Assembly: GCA_023398155.1 (NCBI GenBank)
Contig: JAEWSV010000308.1
Coordinates: 1 to 14,489, forward strand
Reading direction: 5' to 3'
DNA: 14,489 nucleotides
From: Spirochaetota bacterium
Lineage (GTDB): Bacteria; Spirochaetota; Spirochaetia; Treponematales; Breznakiellaceae
Below are positions 1 to 6,321 of the stretch, piece after piece. Position 1 is the first letter of the stretch. The number at the start of each line of letters is the position of its first letter. The notes beneath the pieces are model-generated. The model did no database searches. It saw only the letters and a list, made by a program, of their open reading frames with translations, and was not told the DNA's origin. The translations under genes and the position numbers were made by a program.

Positions 1-220
1 GTCCTCCGGCTGCGGGAATCGTTCGGCCCGATTTGTACCCGACACCCCGCCCTACCTAACTCGGGGATGAGCGGGGTCTGCGCGCCATTGGCTGGGGGAA
101 GAGCCTTCGGGGTGCCTTCCGGGATGAGCGAGGCCTGCGCGCCATTGGCTGGGGGAAGAGCCTTCGGGGTGGCGGGCCTGCGCGGCCTTGACGGAGGCGG
201 CGGGGCGGGGCGATCATCCG
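1..220. other. Left-edge non-coding region
   Basis: I see no convincing gene in the first 220 bases. The plus-strand frames ending with TAA at 57-59 or TGA at 68-70 are open from the left edge, so either could be the last codons of an upstream gene. They are too short to judge. The frame open from base 1 to 435 runs deep into the Sir2 gene and is made largely of the tandem repeat, so I do not accept it as a gene. No strong promoter for the Sir2 gene is visible: TTGTAC at 33-38 with TAACT near 57-61 is a weak match. The only notable structure is the tandem repeat annotated separately. Confidence 0.5.
64..171. repeat. 57-bp-period tandem direct repeat, two copies
   Basis: A 51-base unit occurs at 64-114 and again at 121-171, separated by six bases. 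The copies differ at two positions only (74/131 G to A and 77/134 T to C). The unit begins GGGATGAGCG, includes CGCGCCATTGGCTGGGGG and ends CCTTCGGGGTG. There is no full third copy on either side. A 57-bp period is divisible by three, so the repeat gives repeated peptides in any frame, but neither strand holds a credible gene across it. The near-identity suggests recent duplication or a family of intergenic repeats. It lies directly upstream of the Sir2 gene and could be part of its leader. Confidence 0.85.
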
Positions 221-985
221 ATGATGCAGGAAGAAATAGAGAGGCTCGTCGCGCGGGCGGCGGAGGCCATCGCGGCGTCGCGGCACCTGGTCGCGTTCAC
301 GGGAGCGGGGATCTCCGTGGAAAGCGGCATTCCGCCGTTCCGGGGCGCGGGCGGCCTTTGGGAGACCTACGATCCCTCGATCCTCGACATCGCGACTTTA
401 CGCTCCGATCCGGAATCGGCGTGGAGGGCCATTAAGGCGCTCTTCTACGACCATTGGGGCGCCTGCGTTCCGAACGCGGCTCACCGCGTGCTCGCGGACT
501 GGGAGGCGCGGGGGCTGTTGACCGCCACGATTACCCAAAACATCGACGGCCTCCACGGAGAGGCGGGTTCCCGCGCGGTTGCGGAATACCACGGCTCCCT
601 CAAGGACCTCGTCTGCATGCGGTGCGGAGGGCGGAGCGCCGCCGAGGATACGGACCTGGCCATCCTGCCGCCCCGATGCGCGGCGTGCGGCGGTATCCTC
701 AAGCCGGACTTCGTCTTCTTCGGCGAAGCAATTCCGGAAAAAGCCGTGCGCGCCGCCTCCGCCGCGGTCGGCGCCTGCGATTGCCTGCTCGTGATCGGCA
801 CCAGCGGGGAAGTATATCCAGCGGCGGCCCTCCCCGGCGAAGCCATACGCCGCGGCGCCGTCGTAATCGAGCTGAATCCGAAACCTTCGGCCTATACCGC
901 CCGCATCGTCGACTTCTTCTTGCCGTTCGGAGCGTCGGAGGGCATGGAGCGGCTGAACGCCGCGCTCGGCGCGACGGCCGTTTGA
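221..985 (+). CDS. cobB: Sir2-family NAD-dependent protein deacylase (sirtuin)
   Basis: Sirtuins remove acetyl or longer acyl groups from protein lysines, consuming NAD+ and giving nicotinamide and O-acyl-ADP-ribose. The 254-residue product has the full catalytic core: NAD-binding GAGIS at 28-32 followed by GIPPFRG, TQNIDGLH at 105-112, catalytic His124 in YHGS, a zinc site of Cys132/Cys135 and Cys153/Cys156, KPDFVFFGE at 161-169, GTSGEVYPA at 193-201 and ELNP at 217-220. In the E. coli CobB acyl-pocket motif Tyr-x-x-Arg, the Tyr is present here (Tyr76) but Trp79 replaces the Arg. This argues against strong desuccinylase activity. I chose the ATG at 221 (another ATG follows at 224). An in-frame TTG at 188 would add 11 atypical residues. 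No clear Shine-Dalgarno precedes either start. The stop codon lies inside the -35 element of the next gene. Confidence 0.93.
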   Translation: MMQEEIERLVARAAEAIAASRHLVAFTGAGISVESGIPPFRGAGGLWETYDPSILDIATLRSDPESAWRAIKALFYDHWGACVPNAAHRVLADWEARGLLTATITQNIDGLHGEAGSRAVAEYHGSLKDLVCMRCGGRSAAEDTDLAILPPRCAACGGILKPDFVFFGEAIPEKAVRAASAAVGACDCLLVIGTSGEVYPAAALPGEAIRRGAVVIELNPKPSAYTARIVDFFLPFGASEGMERLNAALGATAV

Positions 986-1010
986 CGACGGCCGAATGCT
1001 CATCTAGTAT
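982..1010 (+). promoter_or_regulatory. Sigma-70-type promoter for the chemoreceptor
   Basis: TTGACG (982-987) and TAGTAT (1005-1010) are separated by exactly 17 bp. The -35 matches consensus at five of six positions and the -10 at four. Transcription should start seven bases past the -10, at A1017 or A1018, which is the A of the chemoreceptor ATG. No ribosome binding site precedes that ATG, so the mRNA should be leaderless. The -35 contains the TGA stop of the Sir2 gene. The elements are seen directly; the start site is inferred. Confidence 0.65.
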
Positions 1011-1017
1011 TAACACA

Positions 1018-3195
1018 ATGAAGTTACATGTTCGCGTGTCTCTCATCTTCATCGTCGGCGCCCTCATTCCGTTCGCCGCCGCCGCCTTCCTCGTGACGAA
1101 TGTCGCCTCCAAAACCATCATACGGACCAGCGAATCGATGGGAACGCTTTTCGCCGACAACGCGGCGTTCAAAATCGCAGAACTCTTCAAGGCCGGAGAG
1201 GCGGCGGCCAAGACCTACGCCGCTCTGCCTTTCGTCAAGGCGATGGATTGGGAAACGACCGGGCCCTATTTCAAGACCGAGCTCATCCGTTACGGCGTTT
1301 TCGAGAAGCTGATCCTCGCGCTGCCGGACGGTCGCTATTGGGCGACCTCCGGGGGCAATCCGGCGCTGGGAGGACTCCTATCCGCGAACGACTCCGATCC
1401 CGGCGCGAAGCCGCTCTCCATCGCGAGCCGGGCATACTTCAAGCAGGCCGTGACGGATAACGCGCGCGCCGACGACGCGGCGGTCATCTCCGATCCCGTC
1501 ATTTCCCTCAGCAATAAGAAGACCCAGATCCTGGTCGCCGCCCCCGTCGTGTTCGGGGGAACCGTACGCGGCCTCTTCGCCGGCTCGGTCACGGGAGAGA
1601 CGCTCGCCGCGGTGGTGAAAACGATCGAGGAAGAGGCGCACGAGGAATTCGGCGGAGAGACCCGGTCCTTCCTCCTCGCGCCTTCCGGCATCTTCGCTCA
1701 CCATTGGGAAGCCGACAAGAACCTCCGGGTGGCGACCGTCGACGGAACCGAGAAGGCGGTGAGCTCCTCGATCCAGGACGAGGATCCCGGTTTCGCGGCC
1801 ATCGGGCAACGAATGCTCGGCCGGGAGAGGGCCAACGACGATTACCGCGATTCCCGGGGGGAGCGTTACCGCGCGTTCTGGTCGCCGGTGGGCTCGACGG
1901 GCTATTCGTTCGGTATGCTCGTCCCGAGCGAGTCTTACGAGCGCGGTTTGGATCGGCTCATCGCGGTCTTCATCGCCGTCGGCTTGATCGGCACGCTCGC
2001 GATCTCGTTGATGGGCCTGATCATGTCGCGTGCCATCTCCCGTCCGATAGCCCGCATCGGGGCCGAGTTGCGCGCCATCGCCGAAGGCAACGGCGATCTC
2101 AGCCGGCGCATCGATATCCGCGCGAAGGACGAGACGGGGCAACTCGCGGCGCACTTCAACGACTTCGTATCCAGCCTGCGCTCGTCCATCGTTGAAGCCG
2201 CCGACGCGGCCCGCGACATAGAGTCCGTCGGAGGCCGGCTCTCCGAATCGGCCGCCGCCGTCCAATCGTCGGTGGACGAGATCGCCAAGAACCTCCGAAC
2301 CGCCGCGAGCCACGCGGTCTCCCAGGGGGCGAGCGTCACCGAGACCTCATCGGCCGTCCATCAAATTTCCAAGAATATCGAATCCCTGGCGGACCGCATC
2401 GAATCCCAGGCCGCGAACGTCGTGGAGTCCTCGGCTTCCATCGAACAGATGGTAGGCAACATACGATCGGTCACCGGCAACATAGGGCGATCGACCGAGC
2501 AGTACGGACGGCTCGTGAAGGCGTCGCGCGTGGGAAGGGAAAAGTTGGACGGCATGGACGAGAAGGTCCGCGCCGTGGCCGCACGCTCGGAACGGCTGGA
2601 AGAGGCGAACGCGGTGATCGCCGGCGTCGCCTCCCAGACGAACCTCCTCGCGATGAACGCCGCCATCGAGGCCGCGCACGCGGGGGATGCGGGCAAGGGG
2701 TTTTCCGTCGTCGCCGACGAGATCCGTAAGCTGGCGGAAGACGCGGCCGCCCAATCGCACGAGATCGCGGCCACGCTGACCGAAATCGGAGAGGTCATAG
2801 ATGCGGTCGTAGGGGCCTCCGCGGAGGCGGGCACCGCGTTCGCCGAGATAGAGAGCCTCGTCGGCGCGGTGGATTCCATCGCGCGGGAGGTGTCCCAAGC
2901 CATGGCGGAACAGACCGAAGGCGGCGAGCAGGTCCTGGAATCCCTCAAGCAGATGCAGGACATCACGGTAGAGGTCCGCGACGGCGCGCGGGAGATGCGG
3001 GAAGGCTCAACCACCATCATCGACGAGATGGCCCGCCTCATGGAATCCACCGTAATGCTCAAGGACAATATCGCCACCGTGGACGCCGAATCCGAAGCGA
3101 TCGCGCGCGTGGCCGGAGACACCGCCGAGCTCGCGCGGCTCAACGGCGAAGGTTCCGAACGATTGGCAGCCGTCGTCGGCCGCTTCAAAGTCTGA
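1018..3195 (+). CDS. Methyl-accepting chemotaxis protein with periplasmic dCache-type sensor
   Basis: This transmembrane chemoreceptor (725 residues) senses a ligand outside the inner membrane and controls CheA through CheW. A short basic N-terminus is followed by TM1 at about residues 7-28, then a roughly 280-residue periplasmic region. That region looks like a double Cache sensor, with the typical SRAYF segment near 137-141. TM2 is at about 313-336, the HAMP domain at about 337-390 and the long coiled-coil signalling domain fills the rest. The conserved hairpin tip (VASQTNLLAMNAAIEAAHAG) lies near 535-560. The C-terminus (VGRFKV) has no NWETF-like CheR/CheB tether. The ligand cannot be read from the sequence. 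The frame is open far upstream inside the Sir2 gene, but ATG1018 gives the proper receptor N-terminus and coincides with the predicted transcription start. Confidence 0.95.
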   Translation: MKLHVRVSLIFIVGALIPFAAAAFLVTNVASKTIIRTSESMGTLFADNAAFKIAELFKAGEAAAKTYAALPFVKAMDWETTGPYFKTELIRYGVFEKLILALPDGRYWATSGGNPALGGLLSANDSDPGAKPLSIASRAYFKQAVTDNARADDAAVISDPVISLSNKKTQILVAAPVVFGGTVRGLFAGSVTGETLAAVVKTIEEEAHEEFGGETRSFLLAPSGIFAHHWEADKNLRVATVDGTEKAVSSSIQDEDPGFAAIGQRMLGRERANDDYRDSRGERYRAFWSPVGSTGYSFGMLVPSESYERGLDRLIAVFIAVGLIGTLAISLMGLIMSRAISRPIARIGAELRAIAEGNGDLSRRIDIRAKDETGQLAAHFNDFVSSLRSSIVEAADAARDIESVGGRLSESAAAVQSSVDEIAKNLRTAASHAVSQGASVTETSSAVHQISKNIESLADRIESQAANVVESSASIEQMVGNIRSVTGNIGRSTEQYGRLVKASRVGREKLDGMDEKVRAVAARSERLEEANAVIAGVASQTNLLAMNAAIEAAHAGDAGKGFSVVADEIRKLAEDAAAQSHEIAATLTEIGEVIDAVVGASAEAGTAFAEIESLVGAVDSIAREVSQAMAEQTEGGEQVLESLKQMQDITVEVRDGAREMREGSTTIIDEMARLMESTVMLKDNIATVDAESEAIARVAGDTAELARLNGEGSERLAAVVGRFKV

Positions 3196-3200
3196 CGGGC

Positions 3201-3225
3201 GTCCGCGCGGTAGTATCGTGCGGAC
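3201..3225 (+). terminator. Stem-loop after the chemoreceptor gene, no U-tract
   Basis: The 25-base element starts five bases after the receptor stop. It folds into an 11-bp stem with a 3-base loop (AGT): GTCCGCGCGGT pairs with ATCGTGCGGAC, including two G-U pairs. No run of T follows, so it is not a classic intrinsic terminator. It may be a transcript-end or processing hairpin, or a dyad operator just upstream of the parA -10 element. Confidence 0.5.
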
Positions 3226-3231
3226 CCGGCA

Positions 3232-3240
3232 TGCTATACT
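3232..3240 (+). promoter_or_regulatory. Extended -10 promoter for parA-parB-receiver operon
   Basis: TGCTATACT is a textbook extended -10 (TGn directly followed by TATACT, five of six matches to consensus). No good -35 is seen 16-18 bp upstream, where the stem-loop sits; extended -10 promoters often lack one. Transcription would start near 3247, leaving a leader of about 23 bases before ATG3270. This excludes the in-frame ATG at 3231 as a start on this transcript. Confidence 0.6.
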
Positions 3241-3269
3241 CGCGGAAAACCAGCAGCGGCGGCAGGACG

Positions 3270-4028
3270 ATGGGAAAGACGTACGTTTTCGTGAACCAAA
3301 AAGGCGGGGTCGGGAAGACGACCTCCGCCGTCAACATAGGCGCGTACCTCGCCGAGGCGGGAAAATCGGTCCTGCTCGTTGATTTCGATTCGCAGGCGAA
3401 CCTGACGAGCGGCGTCGGCGCGGACGGTACCAAGAAAGGCGTCTACGAACTCATCTCGGGTTCGGCTGCCTTGGACGATGTCATACAGGAAACGTCGGTC
3501 CGCGGACTCTTCGTGATCCCGGCCAACATCGACCTATCGGGAGCGGCCGTCGAACTCGTGGAACAGGAAGACCGCGACTACTACCTCAAGAGGGCTTTGG
3601 CGCCGGCGCGGGAACGCTTCGACTACGTCATGATCGATTGTCCGCCCTCCCTCGGCGTGCTCACCCTGAACGGACTCATCGCCGCCGACGACGTCCTCAT
3701 CCCGCTCCAGTGCGAATACTTCGCCCTTGAGGGGCTCTCCCTCTTGCTCCAGACCGTGAAGCGCATCCAGAAGAACCTCAATCCATCGCTCGATATCGGG
3801 GGCATTTTTTTCACCATGTACGATCAGCGAACCCGGCTGGCCCAAGACGTAGTGCGGCAGGTGAGCGCCTACTTCAAGGATCGGGTATTCAAAACCATTA
3901 TCCCGCGGAACGTTCGGCTATCCGAGGCGCCGTCCCATGGAGTTCCCATCTCCCAATATGACGCCCTCTGCGTGGGGGCGCGCAGCTATAGAAGTCTCGC
4001 CGATGAGGTGCTGAAGCGTGGCAAGTAA
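3270..4028 (+). CDS. parA: ParA/Soj chromosome-partitioning ATPase
   Basis: ParA is a deviant Walker ATPase that binds DNA non-specifically in its ATP form. With ParB and parS it segregates the replication-origin region. The 252-residue product is the usual length. It begins at once with the deviant Walker A (KGGVGKTT, residues 11-18), followed by VDFDSQAN (37-44) and the Walker B segment VMIDCPP (120-126). There is no N-terminal helix-turn-helix of the plasmid P1 type, so this is the short, Soj-like chromosomal class. Start choice: an upstream in-frame ATG at 3231 overlaps the predicted -10, while ATG3270 puts the Walker A at its normal place. A weak AGGA lies only two bases before it. The gene overlaps parB by 11 bases, indicating translational coupling. 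Confidence 0.95.
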   Translation: MGKTYVFVNQKGGVGKTTSAVNIGAYLAEAGKSVLLVDFDSQANLTSGVGADGTKKGVYELISGSAALDDVIQETSVRGLFVIPANIDLSGAAVELVEQEDRDYYLKRALAPARERFDYVMIDCPPSLGVLTLNGLIAADDVLIPLQCEYFALEGLSLLLQTVKRIQKNLNPSLDIGGIFFTMYDQRTRLAQDVVRQVSAYFKDRVFKTIIPRNVRLSEAPSHGVPISQYDALCVGARSYRSLADEVLKRGK

Positions 4029-4899
4029 ATACGGACTCGGAAAGGGACTCGACGCCCTGCTCTCCGGCACCGAAGCGGACGAGACGCGGCCCGAGGGCGG
4101 CGGGGAACTCAGGATTCCGCTGGACAAGGTGAGGGCGAATCCCAATCAGCCGCGGAAAGCCTTCGACGAAGATGCCCTCCAGGAATTGGCCGCCTCCATC
4201 CGCGAACACGGCATCATCCAGCCGCTCGTGGTGGAGGACGTGGGCGACGGGACCTACGTCATCGTAGCGGGAGAGCGCCGTTCGCGCGCGGCCCGCATCG
4301 CGGGTCTCCGCGAGGTTCCGGCGGTCGTGCGCAACTACTCCGACGAGCGCCGTCTGGAAGTGGCTCTGATCGAAAACGTCCAACGGGAAGATCTCAACCC
4401 GATAGAAGAAGCCGCCGCGTATAAGAAACTCATGGAGCTCACGGGCCTCTCCCAGGAGGAGGTGGCGGCCAGGGTCGGCAAGAGCCGGCCGGCGGTAGCG
4501 AACGCGCTCCGGCTCCTCAAGCTCCCCGAGGATATGCAAGGGGCAGTCGCCGCGGGGCAACTGTCTTCCGGCCACGCGCGAGCCATCCTCTCGGTGGTGA
4601 ATCCGGCCGATCAGCGCGTGCTTTTCGGCCGCATCGTGGGGGATTCCGTATCCGTTCGCGATGCAGAGAAGCTGGCGGGAGACCTCAACGGCGGAATCCG
4701 CGCGGCTTCCGCTAAAACGGCCGAGCCGAAACCGAAGGACCGGCCGAACGAATTGCTCGCGATGGAACAGAAATTCATCGACGCCCTCGGCACCAAGGTA
4801 GCCATCTCGGGCGGTCTCAAGCGCGGATCCATCCGCATCGATTACTATTCCATGGACGATCTGGATCGGCTCTATACGATCCTCGCCGGGCGTTCCTAG
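4018..4899 (+). CDS. parB: ParB/Spo0J chromosome-partitioning CTPase
   Basis: ParB binds parS sites and, as a CTP-dependent clamp, spreads along DNA to form the partition complex that ParA acts on. The 293-residue protein opens with the KYGLGKGLDALL segment typical of chromosomal ParB, which carries the ParA-stimulating region. It then shows the CTP-binding GERRSRAARIAGL box (85-97), ENVQREDLNPIEEA (119-132), a helix-turn-helix at about 142-167 (LSQEEVAARVGKSRPAVANAL) and a C-terminal dimerization segment near 268-290. The start is GTG at 4018 inside the end of parA, with GAGGTG at 4005-4010 as ribosome binding site, seven bases away. I find no parS-like 16-mer (core TTCACGTGAA) in this window. 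Confidence 0.95.
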   Translation: MASKYGLGKGLDALLSGTEADETRPEGGGELRIPLDKVRANPNQPRKAFDEDALQELAASIREHGIIQPLVVEDVGDGTYVIVAGERRSRAARIAGLREVPAVVRNYSDERRLEVALIENVQREDLNPIEEAAAYKKLMELTGLSQEEVAARVGKSRPAVANALRLLKLPEDMQGAVAAGQLSSGHARAILSVVNPADQRVLFGRIVGDSVSVRDAEKLAGDLNGGIRAASAKTAEPKPKDRPNELLAMEQKFIDALGTKVAISGGLKRGSIRIDYYSMDDLDRLYTILAGRS

Positions 4900-4920
4900 G
4901 GATATGGAGGACAAAATACG

Positions 4921-5295
4921 ATGAGCACGATCTTGATCGTGGACGACGAAGAGAGCATCCGCGACGTAGCCGCGGCGATCTTGGAACGGCAAGGGCATAC
5001 GACGGTGCGCGCGGGGGATGTCGATGAGGCCGTCGACGCCATAAAAGCCGGCGGAATCGATTTAGCGCTCGTAGACGTCGTGCTCCCCGGCCGCGGCGGT
5101 CTCGATCTGCTCATGCAGATCAGGTCAGATTACCCCGCCCTTCCCGTCGTCGTCATGTCCGGCAAGGTCCGGACCGACGCCTCCCCGTTCAGGACCCTGG
5201 CAAAGCAGTTCGGGGCTCGCTTCGTACTGGCCAAACCCTTCAGTTCCCGCGAACTCTCGGATTCAGTCACCGCTGCCCTCGGCGTCAGGCCGTAG
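4921..5295 (+). CDS. Single-domain CheY-like response regulator
   Basis: The 124-residue protein is only a receiver domain with no output domain. Conserved residues are all present: acidic pair Asp8/Asp9, phospho-acceptor Asp52 (LVDVVLP), Ser80 at the Thr/Ser switch position and Lys105 in the LAKPF segment. It should accept phosphate from a histidine kinase and act by protein contact or as a phosphate sink. A strong ribosome binding site (GGAGG, 4906-4910) precedes the ATG by ten bases, and the gap from the parB stop is 21 bases, so it is most likely the third gene of the parA operon. It could be a chemotaxis CheY or an unrelated stand-alone receiver; the sequence does not decide. Its stop is 39 bases from the convergent methyltransferase gene, with no clear terminator between them. 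Confidence 0.9.
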   Translation: MSTILIVDDEESIRDVAAAILERQGHTTVRAGDVDEAVDAIKAGGIDLALVDVVLPGRGGLDLLMQIRSDYPALPVVVMSGKVRTDASPFRTLAKQFGARFVLAKPFSSRELSDSVTAALGVRP

Positions 5296-5334
5296 CGCCC
5301 GCATCGAACGGCCGCGCCGCACCGCCGATCCCCG

Positions 5335-6141
5335 TCAACGCCGATAGGCTCCCGCTCCGCGATCTCGCCCTTCCCACAGCAGGATAGCGGCCGCAGCCGC
5401 GACGTTGAGCGAGTCGACGCCGTCCGAATCGTTCCGCCCTTGGGGAATCGCCACGGCAGTCGCGCAACGCTCTCGCCAATCGGCGGGGATACCGCTCCGC
5501 TCGTTGCCGAAAACCAAGGCCAGCTTCGCTATCGAGCCGAGCGTCCCGGGCTCGCCGGCGCCGCCTTCCGCGGCGGCGGCCGTCACGGTCCAGCCCGCTC
5601 CGGCCAGGAGGTCGAGCGATCCTGAGTCCCGGGCCTCGTAGATCGGCAGCGCGAGGGTCGCGGCCATGGAACAGCGGAGGGCGCGGCGTCCCCAAGGGTC
5701 GCAAGCCTCGGAGCCGAGCACGAGGCCGTCCCAGCCGAGCGCCGCCGCGCTGCGCGCGATCGCTCCGATGTTCTCGGCGTCGGTAGGGTTCGGAAGGACG
5801 ACGAGCCGCGCGAAGGCGCGGCTCCGGAGGTCGGCGGCGGTCCGATCCGCCGCCAACGCCGCAGTAAGCGGGGCACGCGGAGGCCGTTCTGCCGCGACCA
5901 GGATACCGCGGTGGAAGGCGTAGCCCGCTATCGCTTGGATTTCGGCCGTATCCAGTACCGTCACGGGGCAACGCCCCGCCGCCAGCCGTTCGGCCTCGGC
6001 GGCCGCCGACCGCTCGGAGAGGAAAGCCAGGAGGCGGCACCGGGCCGCGACCCGCTCCGCGACGAGCCGGCCTTCGCCGATGAGTATGCCCTCGCGCCGG
6101 AGATCGCGGTCTCTTAGGGAAGAGAAGAGGCTCAGGTCCAT
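5335..6141 (-). CDS. SpoU/TrmH-family RNA 2'-O-methyltransferase
   Basis: The protein (268 residues) belongs to the SPOUT class of trefoil-knot RNA methyltransferases, which use S-adenosylmethionine to methylate ribose 2'-OH in rRNA or tRNA. An N-terminal substrate-binding region (about 1-105, including EGRLVAERV) precedes the catalytic domain. Motif 1 is NPTDAENIGAIARSAAALG (118-136), motif 2 FGNERSGIP (211-219) and motif 3 runs from IPQ (232) to SLNVAAAAAI (244-253). Between IPQ and SLNV there is a short insertion (GRNDSDGVD) compared with the common IPMxGxxxSLN form. The target nucleotide cannot be assigned. The ATG at 6141 has no Shine-Dalgarno and is exactly seven bases from a TATACT box. 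The gene is monocistronic, convergent with the receiver gene and downstream of the trpB2-like gene on the same strand. Confidence 0.9.
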   Translation of the reverse strand: MDLSLFSSLRDRDLRREGILIGEGRLVAERVAARCRLLAFLSERSAAAEAERLAAGRCPVTVLDTAEIQAIAGYAFHRGILVAAERPPRAPLTAALAADRTAADLRSRAFARLVVLPNPTDAENIGAIARSAAALGWDGLVLGSEACDPWGRRALRCSMAATLALPIYEARDSGSLDLLAGAGWTVTAAAAEGGAGEPGTLGSIAKLALVFGNERSGIPADWRERCATAVAIPQGRNDSDGVDSLNVAAAAAILLWEGRDRGAGAYRR

Positions 6142-6147
6142 AGCCGG

Positions 6148-6153
6148 AGTATA
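6148..6153 (-). promoter_or_regulatory. -10 element giving a leaderless methyltransferase mRNA
   Basis: On the minus strand TATACT (five of six consensus matches) lies so that a start seven bases downstream is the A of the ATG at 6141. No ribosome binding site lies between them. The -35 region at 17 bp spacing (CGACGC) is weak, keeping only the central GAC. Confidence 0.5.
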
Positions 6154-6168
6154 GCCTTAAGCGCCGGG

Positions 6169-6224
6169 CGGCGTCGCCGTCGGCAGCCCGCGCCCCCGCG
6201 CGGCGTCGCCCTCGGCAGCCCGCG
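6169..6224. repeat. 24-bp direct repeat, 32-bp period
   Basis: A 24-base unit (CGGCGTCGCC, one variable base, then TCGGCAGCCCGCG) occurs at 6169-6192 and 6201-6224 with one mismatch (G6179 versus C6211). A degenerate third partial copy may follow near 6231-6247. The array fills the gap between the trpB2 terminator and the methyltransferase -10, covering the region upstream of that promoter. It may be an intergenic repeat family or an operator array. Confidence 0.7.
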
Positions 6225-6260
6225 TAGGCGCGGCACGCCGCCCTCGCTTCTTCTCCCCGC

Positions 6261-6299
6261 AAAAGAAAAGCCCCCGCCGGGGATGATGCCGGCGAGGGC
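6261..6299 (-). terminator. Rho-independent terminator of the trpB2-like gene
   Basis: Read on the minus strand, an 11-bp stem (GCCCTCGCCGG with CCGGCGGGGGC, one U-G pair) encloses an 8-base loop. It is followed at once by TTTTCTTTT. It begins 22 bases after the trpB2 stop. On the plus strand the T-run is absent, so it works in one direction only. Confidence 0.85.
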
Positions 6300-6321
6300 A
6301 GGAGGAGGAAGAAACCGTGGA

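Noticed and set aside
33..61. Promoter TTGTAC with TAACT for the Sir2 gene
   Set aside because: Both elements match consensus poorly, and it would create a leader of about 150 bases holding the tandem repeat. Not strong enough to annotate.
64..171. Left-edge repeats as a CRISPR array
   Set aside because: Only two units, 51 bases long, with a six-base spacer and no cas gene nearby. It is a tandem repeat.
454..1017. Possible 188-residue N-terminal extension of the chemoreceptor
   Set aside because: It would lie in another frame of the Sir2 gene, is Arg-rich and non-membrane, and ATG1018 gives a standard receptor N-terminus at the predicted transcription start.
3898..4998. A 366-codon open frame on the minus strand opposite parB
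   Set aside because: It overlaps parA, parB and the receiver, all of which have full family motifs. Long stop-free antisense frames are expected at this G+C content.
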